Assembly: GCF_004379335.1 (NCBI RefSeq)
Contig: NZ_CP038013.1
Span: forward strand, 806,001 to 870,000
Reading direction: 5' to 3'
From: Spiroplasma gladiatoris
GTDB taxonomy: Bacteria > Bacillota_I > Bacilli_A > Mycoplasmatales > Mycoplasmataceae
Length of the DNA stretch: 64,000 nt
The notes below the pieces were generated by a model. The model was given only the letters and a program-made list of their open reading frames with translations, searched no databases and was not told the DNA's origin. Each line of letters opens with the position of its first letter. Positions within the stretch are counted from its first letter, which is position 1. The position numbers and the translations under genes are program-made. Of this stretch, positions 31,661-44,198 are shown piece after piece.

Positions 31661-32662
31661 TTTGATAAAGTCAATAACTTCATCTTTATAATTTTGTTTT
31701 TGATCATCATCTAAAAATGTAGCATCAATTGAGTTACACATAATTTTTTGTCATTGTTCTTTTGTTAAATTAAATGTTTTTTGAATTAACTCGTAATTTT
31801 GATTTAAAGTTGATGGTCCAAAATATGCAGGGTCATCAGAATTCAAACTAAATGATACATCATTTTTTAAAAATTCTATAATTGGATAATCCTTAATATT
31901 TTTTCAAGCTTTTGTAAAAATATTGCTCATTGGACAAAGTGTTAAATGAATGTTTTTTTCTTTAATTAATTCAATAGCTTTTTTATTATTATAAATAAAT
32001 AAACCATGATCAATTCTTGTTGGTTCTAAATGATTTATAACATCGATTACATCATGATCTGAGAAATTTTCTGCAGAATGAGCTATTATTTTTAAACCCA
32101 TTTCTTTCGCTTTATTTACAACAGGTAAAAATTTTTGTACTCAATTATCACTTTCATTTGAATCAAATCCAATTGCAATTATTTTTTTATCATCAACAAA
32201 TGGTTTTGCTAAATCTAAAATTTTTAAAGCAGAATCTATTGATTCATCTTTTAAAAAACACATAATAATTTTTGCATCTAAGTTTAGCGATTGATTAGCT
32301 TTTAAAATAGCTTCACATAAACCTTCAATACAATCTTTTAAAGCTACATTTCTTTTAAGATGTGCTTGTGGATCAAAAAATACTTCAGCATATCTTACAT
32401 TTTGCTCACTTAGCTTTTCAAAATGTTCATAAGCAAGATCAAAAAAATCATTTTTAGTTTGTAAGACCTGCATATTTTCATAGTATCTTTCTAAAAATTC
32501 TGCTAGACTTTTAAAATCATATGATTTTTCCATTAATTTATAATCATTATATTTTATGTTTATATTTTTTTCTCTAGCTTTTTTTACAACCATTTTTGGA
32601 GTTAAAGTTCCTTCAATGTGTAAATGCATTTCTACTTTTGGTAATTTAGATAAGTTTTTCAA
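31652..32662 (-). CDS. add: Adenosine (or adenine) deaminase
   Basis: 336 aa, of the metal-dependent deaminase family. Zinc ligands H13 and H15 (EMHLHIEGTL), the IAHSAE block with catalytic Glu, RIDHG, and SLNSDDPAYFG with the double Asp are all present. It deaminates adenosine or adenine in purine salvage; adenosine and adenine types cannot be separated safely by eye. The start is TTG at 32662 with AAAGGA upstream. It follows the purine permease by 18 bases, so import and deamination are co-expressed. Confidence 0.88.
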
Positions 32663-32680
32663 AATTTTATTTTCCTTTTT

Positions 32681-34168
32681 TTATTGAATAAATGCTAATG
32701 CTACAAAATACGCTATAAATATAATATCTAAAACTCATATAATTGGATGTACTTGTTTTGCTTTTTTGGTTGCTAAACATCCAAGAGTATAAGTAATTAA
32801 ACCTAGACCAATTCCAACAGCAATATTATAAGTTATTATCATAAATAAGATAATAAAGAATGCTGAAAGTGAAATTTCTGGTTTTTTTCATTCAATTTGA
32901 GTAATATTTCCAATCATAATAATACCAATAAATAAAGTGGCAGCACCACTTACACAACTTGGTAACATTTGAAAGATTGGAAATAAAGCTATACTTAATA
33001 ATAATCCAATTGAAGTTATAATTGCTGCAAATCCAGTTCTTGCACCTTGAGAAACTCCAACACAACTTTCTGCATAAACTGCATTGTGTGAAATTGACAT
33101 AATTGAACTTAAAATTGTTGAACTCCCATCAATAATCATTGCTGATTTAGGGATTTGTCTTTCATATTTTTCTTCTTTGTTAATTTCAACCATGACTGAA
33201 GTTAAAGTTCCAGTCGCATCAAAGAAAGTTAATATTGTAAATACAAAAATTGAAATATACATTGTTGGACTTGTTCAAATTAATTTATTTCCTAAATTTG
33301 TAAATGTAGATTTAATATTATTTGCAAATCCATTAAACATTGATTTATATTCTCATTTTGATGAATCAAATTTTGCACTTCCAAATGAATCTGCAATTGG
33401 TTTATAATCACTCAAAGTGTTTGCAAATATTATTGCAATTATAAATCCAGCAAGCATCATTATTGCAATTGGTGCTACAAATTTTTTAAAATGTAAAGCA
33501 ATTGCTCCAAACACAACTAATGTACCTAAAATTATTCCTGGATAATAGTCTTTAAAACTGTTAAGTTCAGCAGTTGGTACACCACCAAAACCATTTTCTC
33601 CGTTATTACTTACTCAACCCATGTTAGAAATTCCAACGTAAGCCACAAAAAATCCAATTCCTAATCCAATTGCTACATGTAAAGATTTAGGTAATGCTTT
33701 TATAAGTAGTTTTCTTAAATTAGAAATACTGATTATACAAAATAAAACTCCAGATATCATTGTTGCGATTAAAGCACCTTGATATCCAATTCCTTTTGTA
33801 GCAACACTAAATGTAAACATTGCGTTTACTCCCATACTTGGTGCTAATGCAACTGGAATATTTGAAACCATTCCCATAGTAAAAGTTGCACTAAAAGCAA
33901 TAATTGCTGTTGCTAAAAAAACTCCTTTACCATCTAAATTTGGTTCACCGGTATTAACACTTTTTGATCCAGATAAAATAGCTGGTTCAACAGATAATAT
34001 ATAAATCATCGCAAGAAGAGTACTAATTCCTCCAATGATTTCTTTTTTTAAAGTAGTATTAAATTTTTTAAACCCAAAAAACTTTGCTAGTTTTGAGTTT
34101 TCATTATCAAACTTAGCTTTTGATTTGCTAGGTTCTTTAATTTTTACATCTTGATTGTCTTTTGACAT
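32681..34168 (-). CDS. Purine permease, AzgA-like (NCS2)
   Basis: 495 aa with a charged Lys-rich N-terminus and about 12-14 membrane segments. Family blocks seen: GGISTLLAMIYILSVEPAIL, ALAPSMGVNAMF, FDATGTLTSVM and ESCVGVSQGARTGFAAI. These fit the adenine/guanine/hypoxanthine branch of NCS2 transporters. The purine riboswitch in its leader supports a purine substrate. The ATG at 34168 follows TGGAGGAA. It is followed by add in the same transcript. Confidence 0.9.
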
Positions 34169-34225
34169 TGTTCCTCCATTTTTTATTAAGGTGTAACTAA
34201 ATACAATTTGTTAAGTTTTAAAAAG

Positions 34226-34291
34226 AAATTAATAGCAGTTAGATAGGTCTAACGTAGATACTCCAACCCTTTATGTTGGATTATACAATTT
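34226..34291 (-). promoter_or_regulatory. Purine riboswitch (guanine-like aptamer)
   Basis: In the minus-strand leader of the permease: TATAATCC, P2 CCAAC/GTTGG with loop ATAAAGG, J2/3 AGTATCTACG, P3 GTTAG/CTAAC with loop ACCTAT, and J3/1 GCTAT, closed by P1 AAATT/AATTT. The GG of L2 and CC of L3 that form the loop-loop contact are present. The C in GCTAT predicts guanine or hypoxanthine binding. TCTAC in J2/3 differs from the known Mesoplasma 2'-deoxyguanosine variant. No terminator follows the aptamer, so control may be at translation. Confidence 0.85.
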
Positions 34292-34357
34292 GCATTTTGA
34301 TTACTTTTCTATTGTATAATAATTTTTAAAATACTAGTAATTTGTAATCAATTTTTA

Positions 34358-34388
34358 TAAAAAAAACAAAATATAGTTAATATTTTGT
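34358..34388 (-). terminator. Terminator after comEB
   Basis: Stem ACAAAATAT/ATATTTTGT with a 5-base loop, followed on the minus strand by eight T. It ends the ileS-lspA-rluD-rhomboid-like-comEB unit. Confidence 0.8.
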
Positions 34389-34859
34389 TTATTCAATAAT
34401 TACTTTAATTGCTTTTTTATAAACAAGATCAACTTTTGCAGTTGTTAGAATCTTTTTAGATACTTGATTTTGAATTGTATCTTTGTATTTATTATCAGAA
34501 TAAATCACTTTAGTAATTCCTGCTTGAACAATAGTTTTAGCACATTCATAACATGGAAACTGAGATGTATACATCGTACAACCTCTGACACTAAAAGTTG
34601 CACTTAATATTGCATTTGCTTCGGCATGAACAACATAAGGATATTTTGTTTCTTCTCATTTTCCCTCTCTTGATCAAGGAAAATCATCATCATTTAGACC
34701 TCTTGGCAACCCATTATATCCAGAAGCAATAATGTGTTTTAAATCATTAACAACAACTGCTCCTACTTGAGTATTTGGATCTTTACTTCTCATCGCGTTT
34801 AATTCAACCATCGCTAAAAAATAAGTATCTCAGTCAATATAATTATTTCTTTTTTTCAT
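34389..34859 (-). CDS. comEB: dCMP deaminase
   Basis: Converts dCMP to dUMP, the substrate of ThyA. 156 aa. The zinc site is complete: H78-A-E80 and PCYEC (C103, C106). TGA-coded Trp residues occur at YIDWDTYF and FPWSREGKW. No clear ribosome site stands before the ATG at 34859. The stop of the preceding gene is only 4 bases away, so translation is probably coupled. The ComEB name follows the B. subtilis homologue and implies no role in competence here. Confidence 0.93.
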
Positions 34860-34863
34860 AATT

Positions 34864-36198
34864 TTATATAAATGGATAGACTCCATAACCTTCTCCGGCA
34901 GATTTAATAAAGTAATTTCAACCATTATAATCATGAATAATTTTGTTTAAATATTCAGGAGAAAAGACTTTATTATTTGCATAAGCTAATAATGCTCTTA
35001 AAGTGTCTAAGTCAGGAGAAATACCATAAGCAGGAATAAATAAATATATTACAGGAATAATTATGGCAGCTGATAACATTAAAACCGGCAACGCAATATA
35101 TCCATCAACACTTTTATAATTATAAGTAAACATTAAAGTTAGTGCTGCTGCAGTTCCAGAACCCATTACAATTAATAAAATATCATAAACATCCCCACTA
35201 ATAAATAATGCATAAATTAACATCAATATTAATGGGAAAATAATACGATTTTTCGAAAATAGTGTGATTGTGTCACTTTTTTTAACTCAAGTAGTAACAC
35301 CAAGACTTGCTATTACCATTGCTGGCAAAATTAAAGTTCCACTAAAAGTTGGATATGGTAGCAAAACAGATAAGAAGAATCCAACAAGTGGATAAGTTAT
35401 AAAAATAATTAGTGCAAATCTTCATGATCCAATTATTCCTTCAGTGTATTTTGTAACTTTGAGCAACATAAATCCTAAAAAGAAAATTTGAAATAAAGCA
35501 GGAATAAGTCCTAAACCTTGCGCATTAAAAACGTAAGTAAAAATTCTTCAAAATTGTTGACCTACAACAGTTAAAGCGCGATTAGTTCCTCCAAAAAACA
35601 TTGCAGTAGCAGCACCACCATTAACTCCAATTGCATTATCTTTAATAAATCAAGATAATCCTAAACATATTACTGGCATAATACAAAAAATGATTGATAT
35701 TAAAATGGATACAACACTGTTAGAGTTCATACGACTAACTAATTTTTTTAACTTAACATTACTTGAATCATTTGGATTTCTTAAAGTTTCAAGAATTTCT
35801 TCTTCACTTAAGTTTTCTTCATCGTTTTCTAATCTACTTTGTTCTTGAGTTTGAAGTTTTAAAGCAGTTATTCTTGGAAAGTATTGTTTTAAAGCAAGTT
35901 TTGCATCATCTAAATTTGAAATACAAGCTACATCATTTTGAATTCCATCATAAATTGCTACTTTTAGAGTTTTGATTTTTTCTCTTTTTGTAATTTTTAA
36001 AGAACTAATTAAATTATCTAGTTTTTGATCATTTTCCAAAGCTTCTCCGATTGTAATAACAATTACTTTTAAATCAGCTTTTTTATTATATAAATAAACA
36101 TTAAAGTCATCACTTATACTTGCATCTGCTTTATATTTTTCAACTTTAACTAAGTAATGAACTAATGTCAATTTTAAGTCATTATCGTTGTTAGCCAT
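34864..36198 (-). CDS. Rhomboid-like membrane protein, apparently lacking the catalytic dyad
   Basis: 444 aa. A cytoplasmic N-terminal domain of about 165 residues (mixed alpha/beta) precedes seven or eight hydrophobic segments. The first membrane part reads FWRIFTYVFNAQGLGLIPALFQIFFLG and then EGIIGSWRFALIIF, which follows the rhomboid pattern (WR..TY.F....L......F.......E..IGS.RF). The expected GxSG and catalytic His are not visible: the equivalents read TFSGTL and DVYDILLIVMGSG. It may be an inactive relative. The ATG at 36198 has AGGTG upstream; an in-frame GTG at 36207 is an alternative. Confidence 0.7.
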
Positions 36199-36207
36199 CC
36201 CAAACAC

Positions 36208-37122
36208 CTATTTTTCTATTTCTTTTATTTTATCATTAAATTCTTTTGGTAAATCACAAGAAAGTTCAATTTCTTTATTATTAATAGGATGATTAAATTT
36301 AATTTTATGAGAATGTAAGTATTGTCCAAACTCTAAACTTTTATCTTCTTTAAAACTATATAAATGGTCTCCTAAAACTGGATGTTTTATAAAAGCCATA
36401 TGCACTCTAATTTGATGAGTTCTTCCAGTTTCAATAACACATTTAATTAAAGTATGATTTTCAAATCTATTAATTACTTCAAAATGAGTTTTTGCATGTT
36501 TTGAATTAATATCTGTAACACACATTTTTTTTCGGTCCCTTTTATCTCTTCCAATTGGTGCATCAATTGTTCCTTTATTAGGTTCAATTACACCATGAAC
36601 TATTGCAAGATATTCTTTATGAATTTTATTTTCTGCTAGCATATGAGTTAAAGCTTTATGCGCTTTATCTGTTTTTGCAACAATCATAATTCCTGTTGTT
36701 TTTTTATCTAAACGATGAACAATTCCTGGTCTTAAAACACCACCAATTGATGATAAATTTTTAATTTTATATAATAAACCATTAACAAGTGTATTATCTG
36801 GATTTCCAACAGCTGGGTGAACAACAAGATCATTTGGTTTGTTTAGAACAATAATATCATCATCTTCAAAAATTATTTCAAAGTCAATATTTTGAGCTTT
36901 TGCATCAAGTTGGGTTGGTTGTTTTGGATCGATATTAATTACATCTTTATCAAGTAAATTGTAATTTGAACTAACAATTTTATCATTAACCTTTACATAG
37001 CCTTCTTTAATCAAAGATTGCACATAACTTCTTGAAAAATCGTATTCTTCTTTTAAAAATTCAACCAAATATTTATCAAGTCTTTCACCTGAGTTGTTCT
37101 CGTTTATATATATTATTTCCAT
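36208..37122 (-). CDS. rluD: RluA-family 23S rRNA pseudouridine synthase
   Basis: 304 aa. An N-terminal S4 RNA-binding domain (about 12-75, GERLDKYLVEFL then SRSYVQSLIKEGYVKVN) is followed by the catalytic domain with VHRLDKKTTGIMIVAKT, whose Asp is the nucleophile, and C-terminal GRTHQIRVHMAFIKHPVLGD. S4 plus RluA matches the RluD branch (B. subtilis YlyB), and its place just after lspA is the conserved ylyB position. The exact uridine target cannot be told from sequence. Confidence 0.93.
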   Translation of the reverse strand: MEIIYINENNSGERLDKYLVEFLKEEYDFSRSYVQSLIKEGYVKVNDKIVSSNYNLLDKDVINIDPKQPTQLDAKAQNIDFEIIFEDDDIIVLNKPNDLVVHPAVGNPDNTLVNGLLYKIKNLSSIGGVLRPGIVHRLDKKTTGIMIVAKTDKAHKALTHMLAENKIHKEYLAIVHGVIEPNKGTIDAPIGRDKRDRKKMCVTDINSKHAKTHFEVINRFENHTLIKCVIETGRTHQIRVHMAFIKHPVLGDHLYSFKEDKSLEFGQYLHSHKIKFNHPINNKEIELSCDLPKEFNDKIKEIEK

Positions 37123-37124
37123 CT

Positions 37125-37910
37125 TTATTTCGCACTATTTTCTACTGTTTTATTTTTATAACTTAGTTTAGTTTTTTTTCAATTTTGTTTTTCTAACTTT
37201 GTTTTTGCTAAATAATCTTTGTAAAGAACAAATTGTTTTTTAATTGGTTGTTTTTTTACAGATTTTAAATATGTTTTTTCTAAAATTACTAAATTTTCTT
37301 TAAAGTTTTGATATAAATCGTACAAGTCACCCTTTTTTTTATATGTTGCAACAAAAACTTCTTGAACAATATAGATTATTAAACTTAAAACTAATAGTCC
37401 AATCGCAACATTTACATAAACATCTGCCATGTTAAATGTGTAATCTGTTAGTCCAAAAAAATCAAAGTCTCACTGTAAAAAGTCAACAACTCCACCTTTT
37501 ATTCCACGATCTTTTAAAGCGCTATCAGGAACAGCTGGGCTTCAAGCTCTACCTAATAAATTAGCAAGACTACCTGCTAACATTAAGTTAATTGATTGAC
37601 TTCATAACTTTGGATAACAAAATATTCAAACTGCAAATAAAGCAACAGTTACTACTGCTGCAAGACTAATTGCCAACGAAGGATTTCCTGCATTCATACT
37701 TAATGCAGCTCCTGGGTTAATAATGTATTGAAATTTTAATAATCCTGGAATGAACTTTGTAGGCTCAGCCATATAATTCATTTTCATAGCAACAACTGCT
37801 TTTGTAACTCAATCAAATGCACAAAACAATGTTAAAATCGGTATGCATCACAAGACTTTATATCTTCAAGCATAATTATATTCTTTGAAAAATATTTTGA
37901 TATTTTCCAT
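37125..37910 (-). CDS. lspA: Lipoprotein signal peptidase with a C-terminal extension
   Basis: Removes signal peptides from prolipoproteins at the lipid-modified Cys. 261 aa, longer than the usual 150-200. Four hydrophobic segments are present. Family blocks: FDWVTKAVV, NPGAALS, GSLANLLGRA, and the catalytic pair GGVVDFLQWDF and FNMADVYVNV, with both Asp. After the last segment a basic tail of about 80 residues extends into the cytoplasm. It would process the OppA and thioredoxin-like lipoproteins in this window. The ATG at 37910 follows AGGAGAG. Confidence 0.94.
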
Positions 37911-37921
37911 ATAATCTCTCC

Positions 37922-40630
<2,709 letters not shown>

Positions 40631-40639
40631 TGTTTTTTC

Positions 40640-40898
40640 CTTTCAAAATAAAAACGCTCCTTAAAAGGAGCGTTTTAACGCGGTACCATCCTTTTTATAT
40701 AACCTAAAAATTAAGATTATATATCTTAATTTGTTTTTAACGCTTTCAGCGTGGAGTTCTAATAAGCTTAGCTGTTCTTCTCCCGTTATAGTTAAGTGAT
40801 AAATTTATTATAATTTTATTAGTTCACACCAAGCACTAACTCTCTGTAAAAATTATTAATAAATTCTTGTCTTAACAACTTTAATATTAAATTTTTAT
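40640..40898 (-). promoter_or_regulatory. ileS: T-box leader (isoleucine)
   Basis: The T-box sequence TGGTACCGCG is on the minus strand at 40679-40688, inside AGGATGGTACCGCG. A strong terminator follows (AACGCTCC/GGAGCGTT plus T run, about 40648-40677). Stem I spans the 5' half; its base pairs AGTTAGTG with CACTTAACT, and directly before the 3' arm stands ATC, a plausible isoleucine specifier. AACGCTGAAAGCGTT is another hairpin. Uncharged tRNA-Ile should stabilise the antiterminator. A TATAAT at 40905-40910 is the likely -10. Confidence 0.93.
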
Positions 40899-40923
40899 GT
40901 TTTAATTATACAATATTTAGTAA

Positions 40924-41265
40924 TTATTTACCCATATCTTCAACAATTTTTTTTGCAATATCTTCTATTTCTTTTTTATTATAAGAAAATATTTCACCAT
41001 TATCAAAAAGAAACTTTTCTACAATTTCTTGATAATTATTTGGGTTTTCTTTTATTTGATTTAAACATTTTTGCATTTCATCTTTAATACCATAAGCTAC
41101 TTCAACAGATTTAACAATTATTTTTTGCGCATTATGATTGGCTATTTCAAACAATTTAGTTGTTCTTTCTACACCATTTTTTATATAGTCATCTTTTAAT
41201 TTATAATCTTTAATTTCTGCTTCTAAGCTTTTTATTTTTTTTAATAAATTTTGAATATCATCCAT
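40924..41265 (-). CDS. DivIVA-like coiled-coil protein
   Basis: 113 aa, mostly helical. Residues 1-30 (IQNLLKKIKSLEAEIKDYKLKDDYI) look like a coiled coil, followed by an Ala/Lys helix (TTKLFEIANHNAQKIIVKS) resembling the C-terminal repeats of DivIVA/GpsB proteins. The Phe/Arg lipid-binding N-terminal loop of real DivIVA is not seen. The ATG at 41265 is preferred over an in-frame TTG at 41283 because AAGGA stands before it. It follows the RpiR gene by one base and shares its transcript. Confidence 0.55.
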   Translation of the reverse strand: MDDIQNLLKKIKSLEAEIKDYKLKDDYIKNGVERTTKLFEIANHNAQKIIVKSVEVAYGIKDEMQKCLNQIKENPNNYQEIVEKFLFDNGEIFSYNKKEIEDIAKKIVEDMGK

Positions 41266-41266
41266 T

Positions 41267-42121
41267 TTATAAATGTCCTTCAAAGTTTCACATTAATGAA
41301 ATTTCACTAGTTTTTTTAAACTTTTCACGATATTCTTTATTTTGCGTTACTACTATATTAAATAAAACGTCAAATATTATTAATTCTCCAGGTAAAGATG
41401 AAATTGTTGGATATTGAATTCGGTCATAACCAAGTGTTTGAGTTTCAATTGTAAAAACTAAGTTTTTATCAACATCTCCCAATAATTCAAGTGTAGTTTC
41501 TTGATCTGCAGTTAAAATTAATACAGGTATATCTCTACTTACAGCTCACTTTGCAGATTCAATAACTTCTTTTGTTCATCCAGTCCTTGTTAGAAATACA
41601 CAAAAATCTTTATTTGTAAAAAACACTGCTTTTTGAACAAATACGTGAATATTAGAAACCGCAACTGCTTCTTTGTTTAATCTTGATAAATTTTGTACAA
41701 AAGAATTTGCAGAAACTTCTTGTTGTTCTACTCCAAAAACAATTATACTTCTTGATTCATATATTTTTTTTGCAATTGTATTTGCATATTCAGGATCTAA
41801 ATTATTTAATGTTTCATTAATTGTAAATAAAGCGCTTCCTTTAACATTATGAATTACTTGATCGGGAGTTTTATCTTCTCCTAATTTATAATATTCAGTT
41901 TGCATTCTTGATTTTTCATAAACAAACATTTGTGCAGATTTAAAACTTTTAAACCCAAGTTTTTGACAAACTCTTGTCATTGTACTTGAACTAACATTGC
42001 TTGCTCTAGATACTTCTTGGATTGAATGCGAACAAAAATAATCAGGGTTTTCGTTAATTTCATTAACAATCGCCAACTCTGTACTGTTTAACTTATTTTC
42101 ATCTAATTTTAAAATCTTCAT
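41267..42121 (-). CDS. RpiR-family transcriptional regulator
   Basis: 284 aa. An N-terminal helix-turn-helix domain (about 1-75) has the family block SIQEVSRASNVSSSTMTRVCQKLGFKSF split over two helices, and a C-terminal SIS sugar-phosphate-binding domain runs from about 120 to 260. RpiR regulators usually sense phosphosugars, but no sugar genes lie nearby: it follows an ABC exporter. The ATG at 42121 follows GAGGTG, and an in-frame GTG at 42130 is an alternative. A TGA Trp occurs near the end (SLMWNFEGHL). Confidence 0.88.
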
Positions 42122-42138
42122 ACTAAACACCTCTTCTT

Positions 42139-43188
42139 TTATTTATGTTTAGGTTTGTTATGTTTTTTATCCTTAACTTGCCACTTATTTATTTTATCAT
42201 ATGTTAAGTTATCATTACTATAACCCATCTCTTTTAAATGGTTATTTCTTAATTCTTGTAGATTTTCTAAACTCGAACTTCTTTTAATATCACGAATGTA
42301 TCGGTTTGAAAGTTTTAAAATCAAGCTTGCTCCATAACCGTCTTTAGTTCTTCTACGATGTTTTACAAGAAAATTTATTGACAGTAATGCCCCTAAAAAT
42401 AAAATCATTCCAATCGTTACAAAATATGGGATTGCTAAATTACCACCTAAATTTCATTTAACACTATAATTTAAAGCTTCGGTATTAAAATTATCAATAT
42501 AATTTAAATCTGGAGCATTTACTCAACCAGCTTGCATTACATTCATCATATATCTTGGTGGAAATGAATACATTATGTAGTTTAATCATTCATAACGATT
42601 AATAATGTAGTACGGATAAGCACATCCTAAAAAATATCAACTAAATATATAAATGATATTTGCTAGAATCATTGAAACCATTGGATCTTTGATATATAAA
42701 TACATAATATAACACATTGTAACCATTAGTACATATAGTAATAAAATGCTTGATAAATACATTGCTCAATTAACTCCAGAAATTAATTCTTTTTGATGTT
42801 CAAAAGAAAAATAAGTAATTAAAATTAGTCCAAAACAAGCAAAAAATACAATAACAAAGTTTGCTAAAATATTTGCAAATAACACTAAAAATGGACTTAC
42901 TGGAAGAAATTCAATTTTAGTACTAAAACCAGTTTCTCTATGTATATGTAAATTACGATATAACATATGAATTGCATTTCTGACAACAATTGCTCCAGTA
43001 GCTGATGCTAAAATAAATGGATCTGTACTACGAAATAACAACCAAATTAAAGTAATAAAATAAAATAAAAATATTCCTAAAAAAACATTAATAGGAGAAC
43101 GTAAATAAGTTTTTGTAGAAAGACGATAAAGTTTAAAAAAAACTTTTATTCTATTTCTTTGATCTAGTTTTACTAAAACCTTTTCCAT
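42139..43188 (-). CDS. ABC-2-type exporter permease, second subunit
   Basis: 349 aa with about six hydrophobic segments and a basic C-terminal tail (QVKDKKHNKPKHK). Its middle, with PPRYMMNVMQAGWVNAPDLNYIDN, closely parallels PQRYMVNIMCAGWINAPDFKYVGN in the gene upstream, so the two permeases are paralogues from an old duplication. The start at ATG 43188 lies inside the end of that gene (38-base overlap); an in-frame TTG at 43209 is an alternative. It probably pairs with its paralogue and the ATPase at 44199. Confidence 0.8.
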
Positions 43189-44194
43189 TCTTATTTTGTC
43201 TCCTTTCAACAGCTTGGTGTTTTAAATCTTTTAATGTATTATTAAGTTTACTTTTGTTTAAATTAATATTATCTCTAACTTCAATCAAACTTTCTAATTC
43301 TTCTAATGATGAGCTTCTGTTTATTGCATAAATTATTGCCATATGTTTATGCTGGTTTTTGAATTTTCTATATTTTCTATTTTCAAATTCAAAAACTTTT
43401 TTAAACATCTTATAAACAAGTACTGACAAGGTAAGTATAATAACGATACTTACTACATAAGGAATCCAAGCTTGTTCTCCATATCCAAAGTTAATAGCAG
43501 CGCCATTATTTCCAACGTATTTAAAATCAGGAGCATTAATTCATCCTGCACACATAATATTTACCATATAACGTTGTGGAAATAAGTAAGATACATAAAT
43601 TACTCATTTTTCTGATACTAAAACATTATAAGGAATCCCTAAACCTAACAAATAAACTGATCCAAAATAATAAAAATTACCGATTGTAAAACATCATTCT
43701 AATGATTTAACTCAAAAAGCAATTAAAAATGCCATTAAGTTTGAAAGAATTAAAAGCAAAACATATCCTACTAAAAAAATTGGTCAATTAACATGCTTAA
43801 TTGTTTCTCTTTGTTCAGGATAAAGCATGGCAATAGCTAAAGTAACCAAAGTAACAACTGCATTAGCTGTTAGATTAAACAATACCATAACCATAAAAAT
43901 AAATTTTTTTGAAGTATTAGTTGAAAACAAACGATTAAAAAAGTCTTTTTGTTTAAACTCATGTATAGTTTTTACAAAATTGTACATACAATTTCTTATA
44001 CCACAAACTCCAAGTGCACTTGCTAAAACAAATGGATCATAAGTTAAACTACTATTTGTTGTATCTCTAAAAGTAAGTCAACCAACCAAAGTGATTATTG
44101 TAACAAATCAACCTGAGAAAAGGTTAAATTTATCTCTTATGTAGTTTTTATATTGCATTGCAAATAATGTTTTAAATAAACTTCACTTTGACAT
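43151..44194 (-). CDS. ABC-2-type exporter permease, first subunit
   Basis: 347 aa with about six hydrophobic segments and a Lys/Arg-rich C-terminal tail. Paralogous to the next gene. The ATG at 44194 follows AGGAG; the ATPase stop lies 4 bases upstream, so ATPase and permeases are translated in series. TGA codes Trp at residue 4 and many later sites. Substrate unknown. Confidence 0.8.
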
Positions 44195-44198
44195 TGCT

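Noticed and set aside
34226-34291. 2'-deoxyguanosine riboswitch, since this class was found in Mesoplasma
   Set aside because: J2/3 reads TCTAC as in guanine riboswitches, not the altered sequence I recall for the deoxyguanosine class. Guanine-type is the simpler call.
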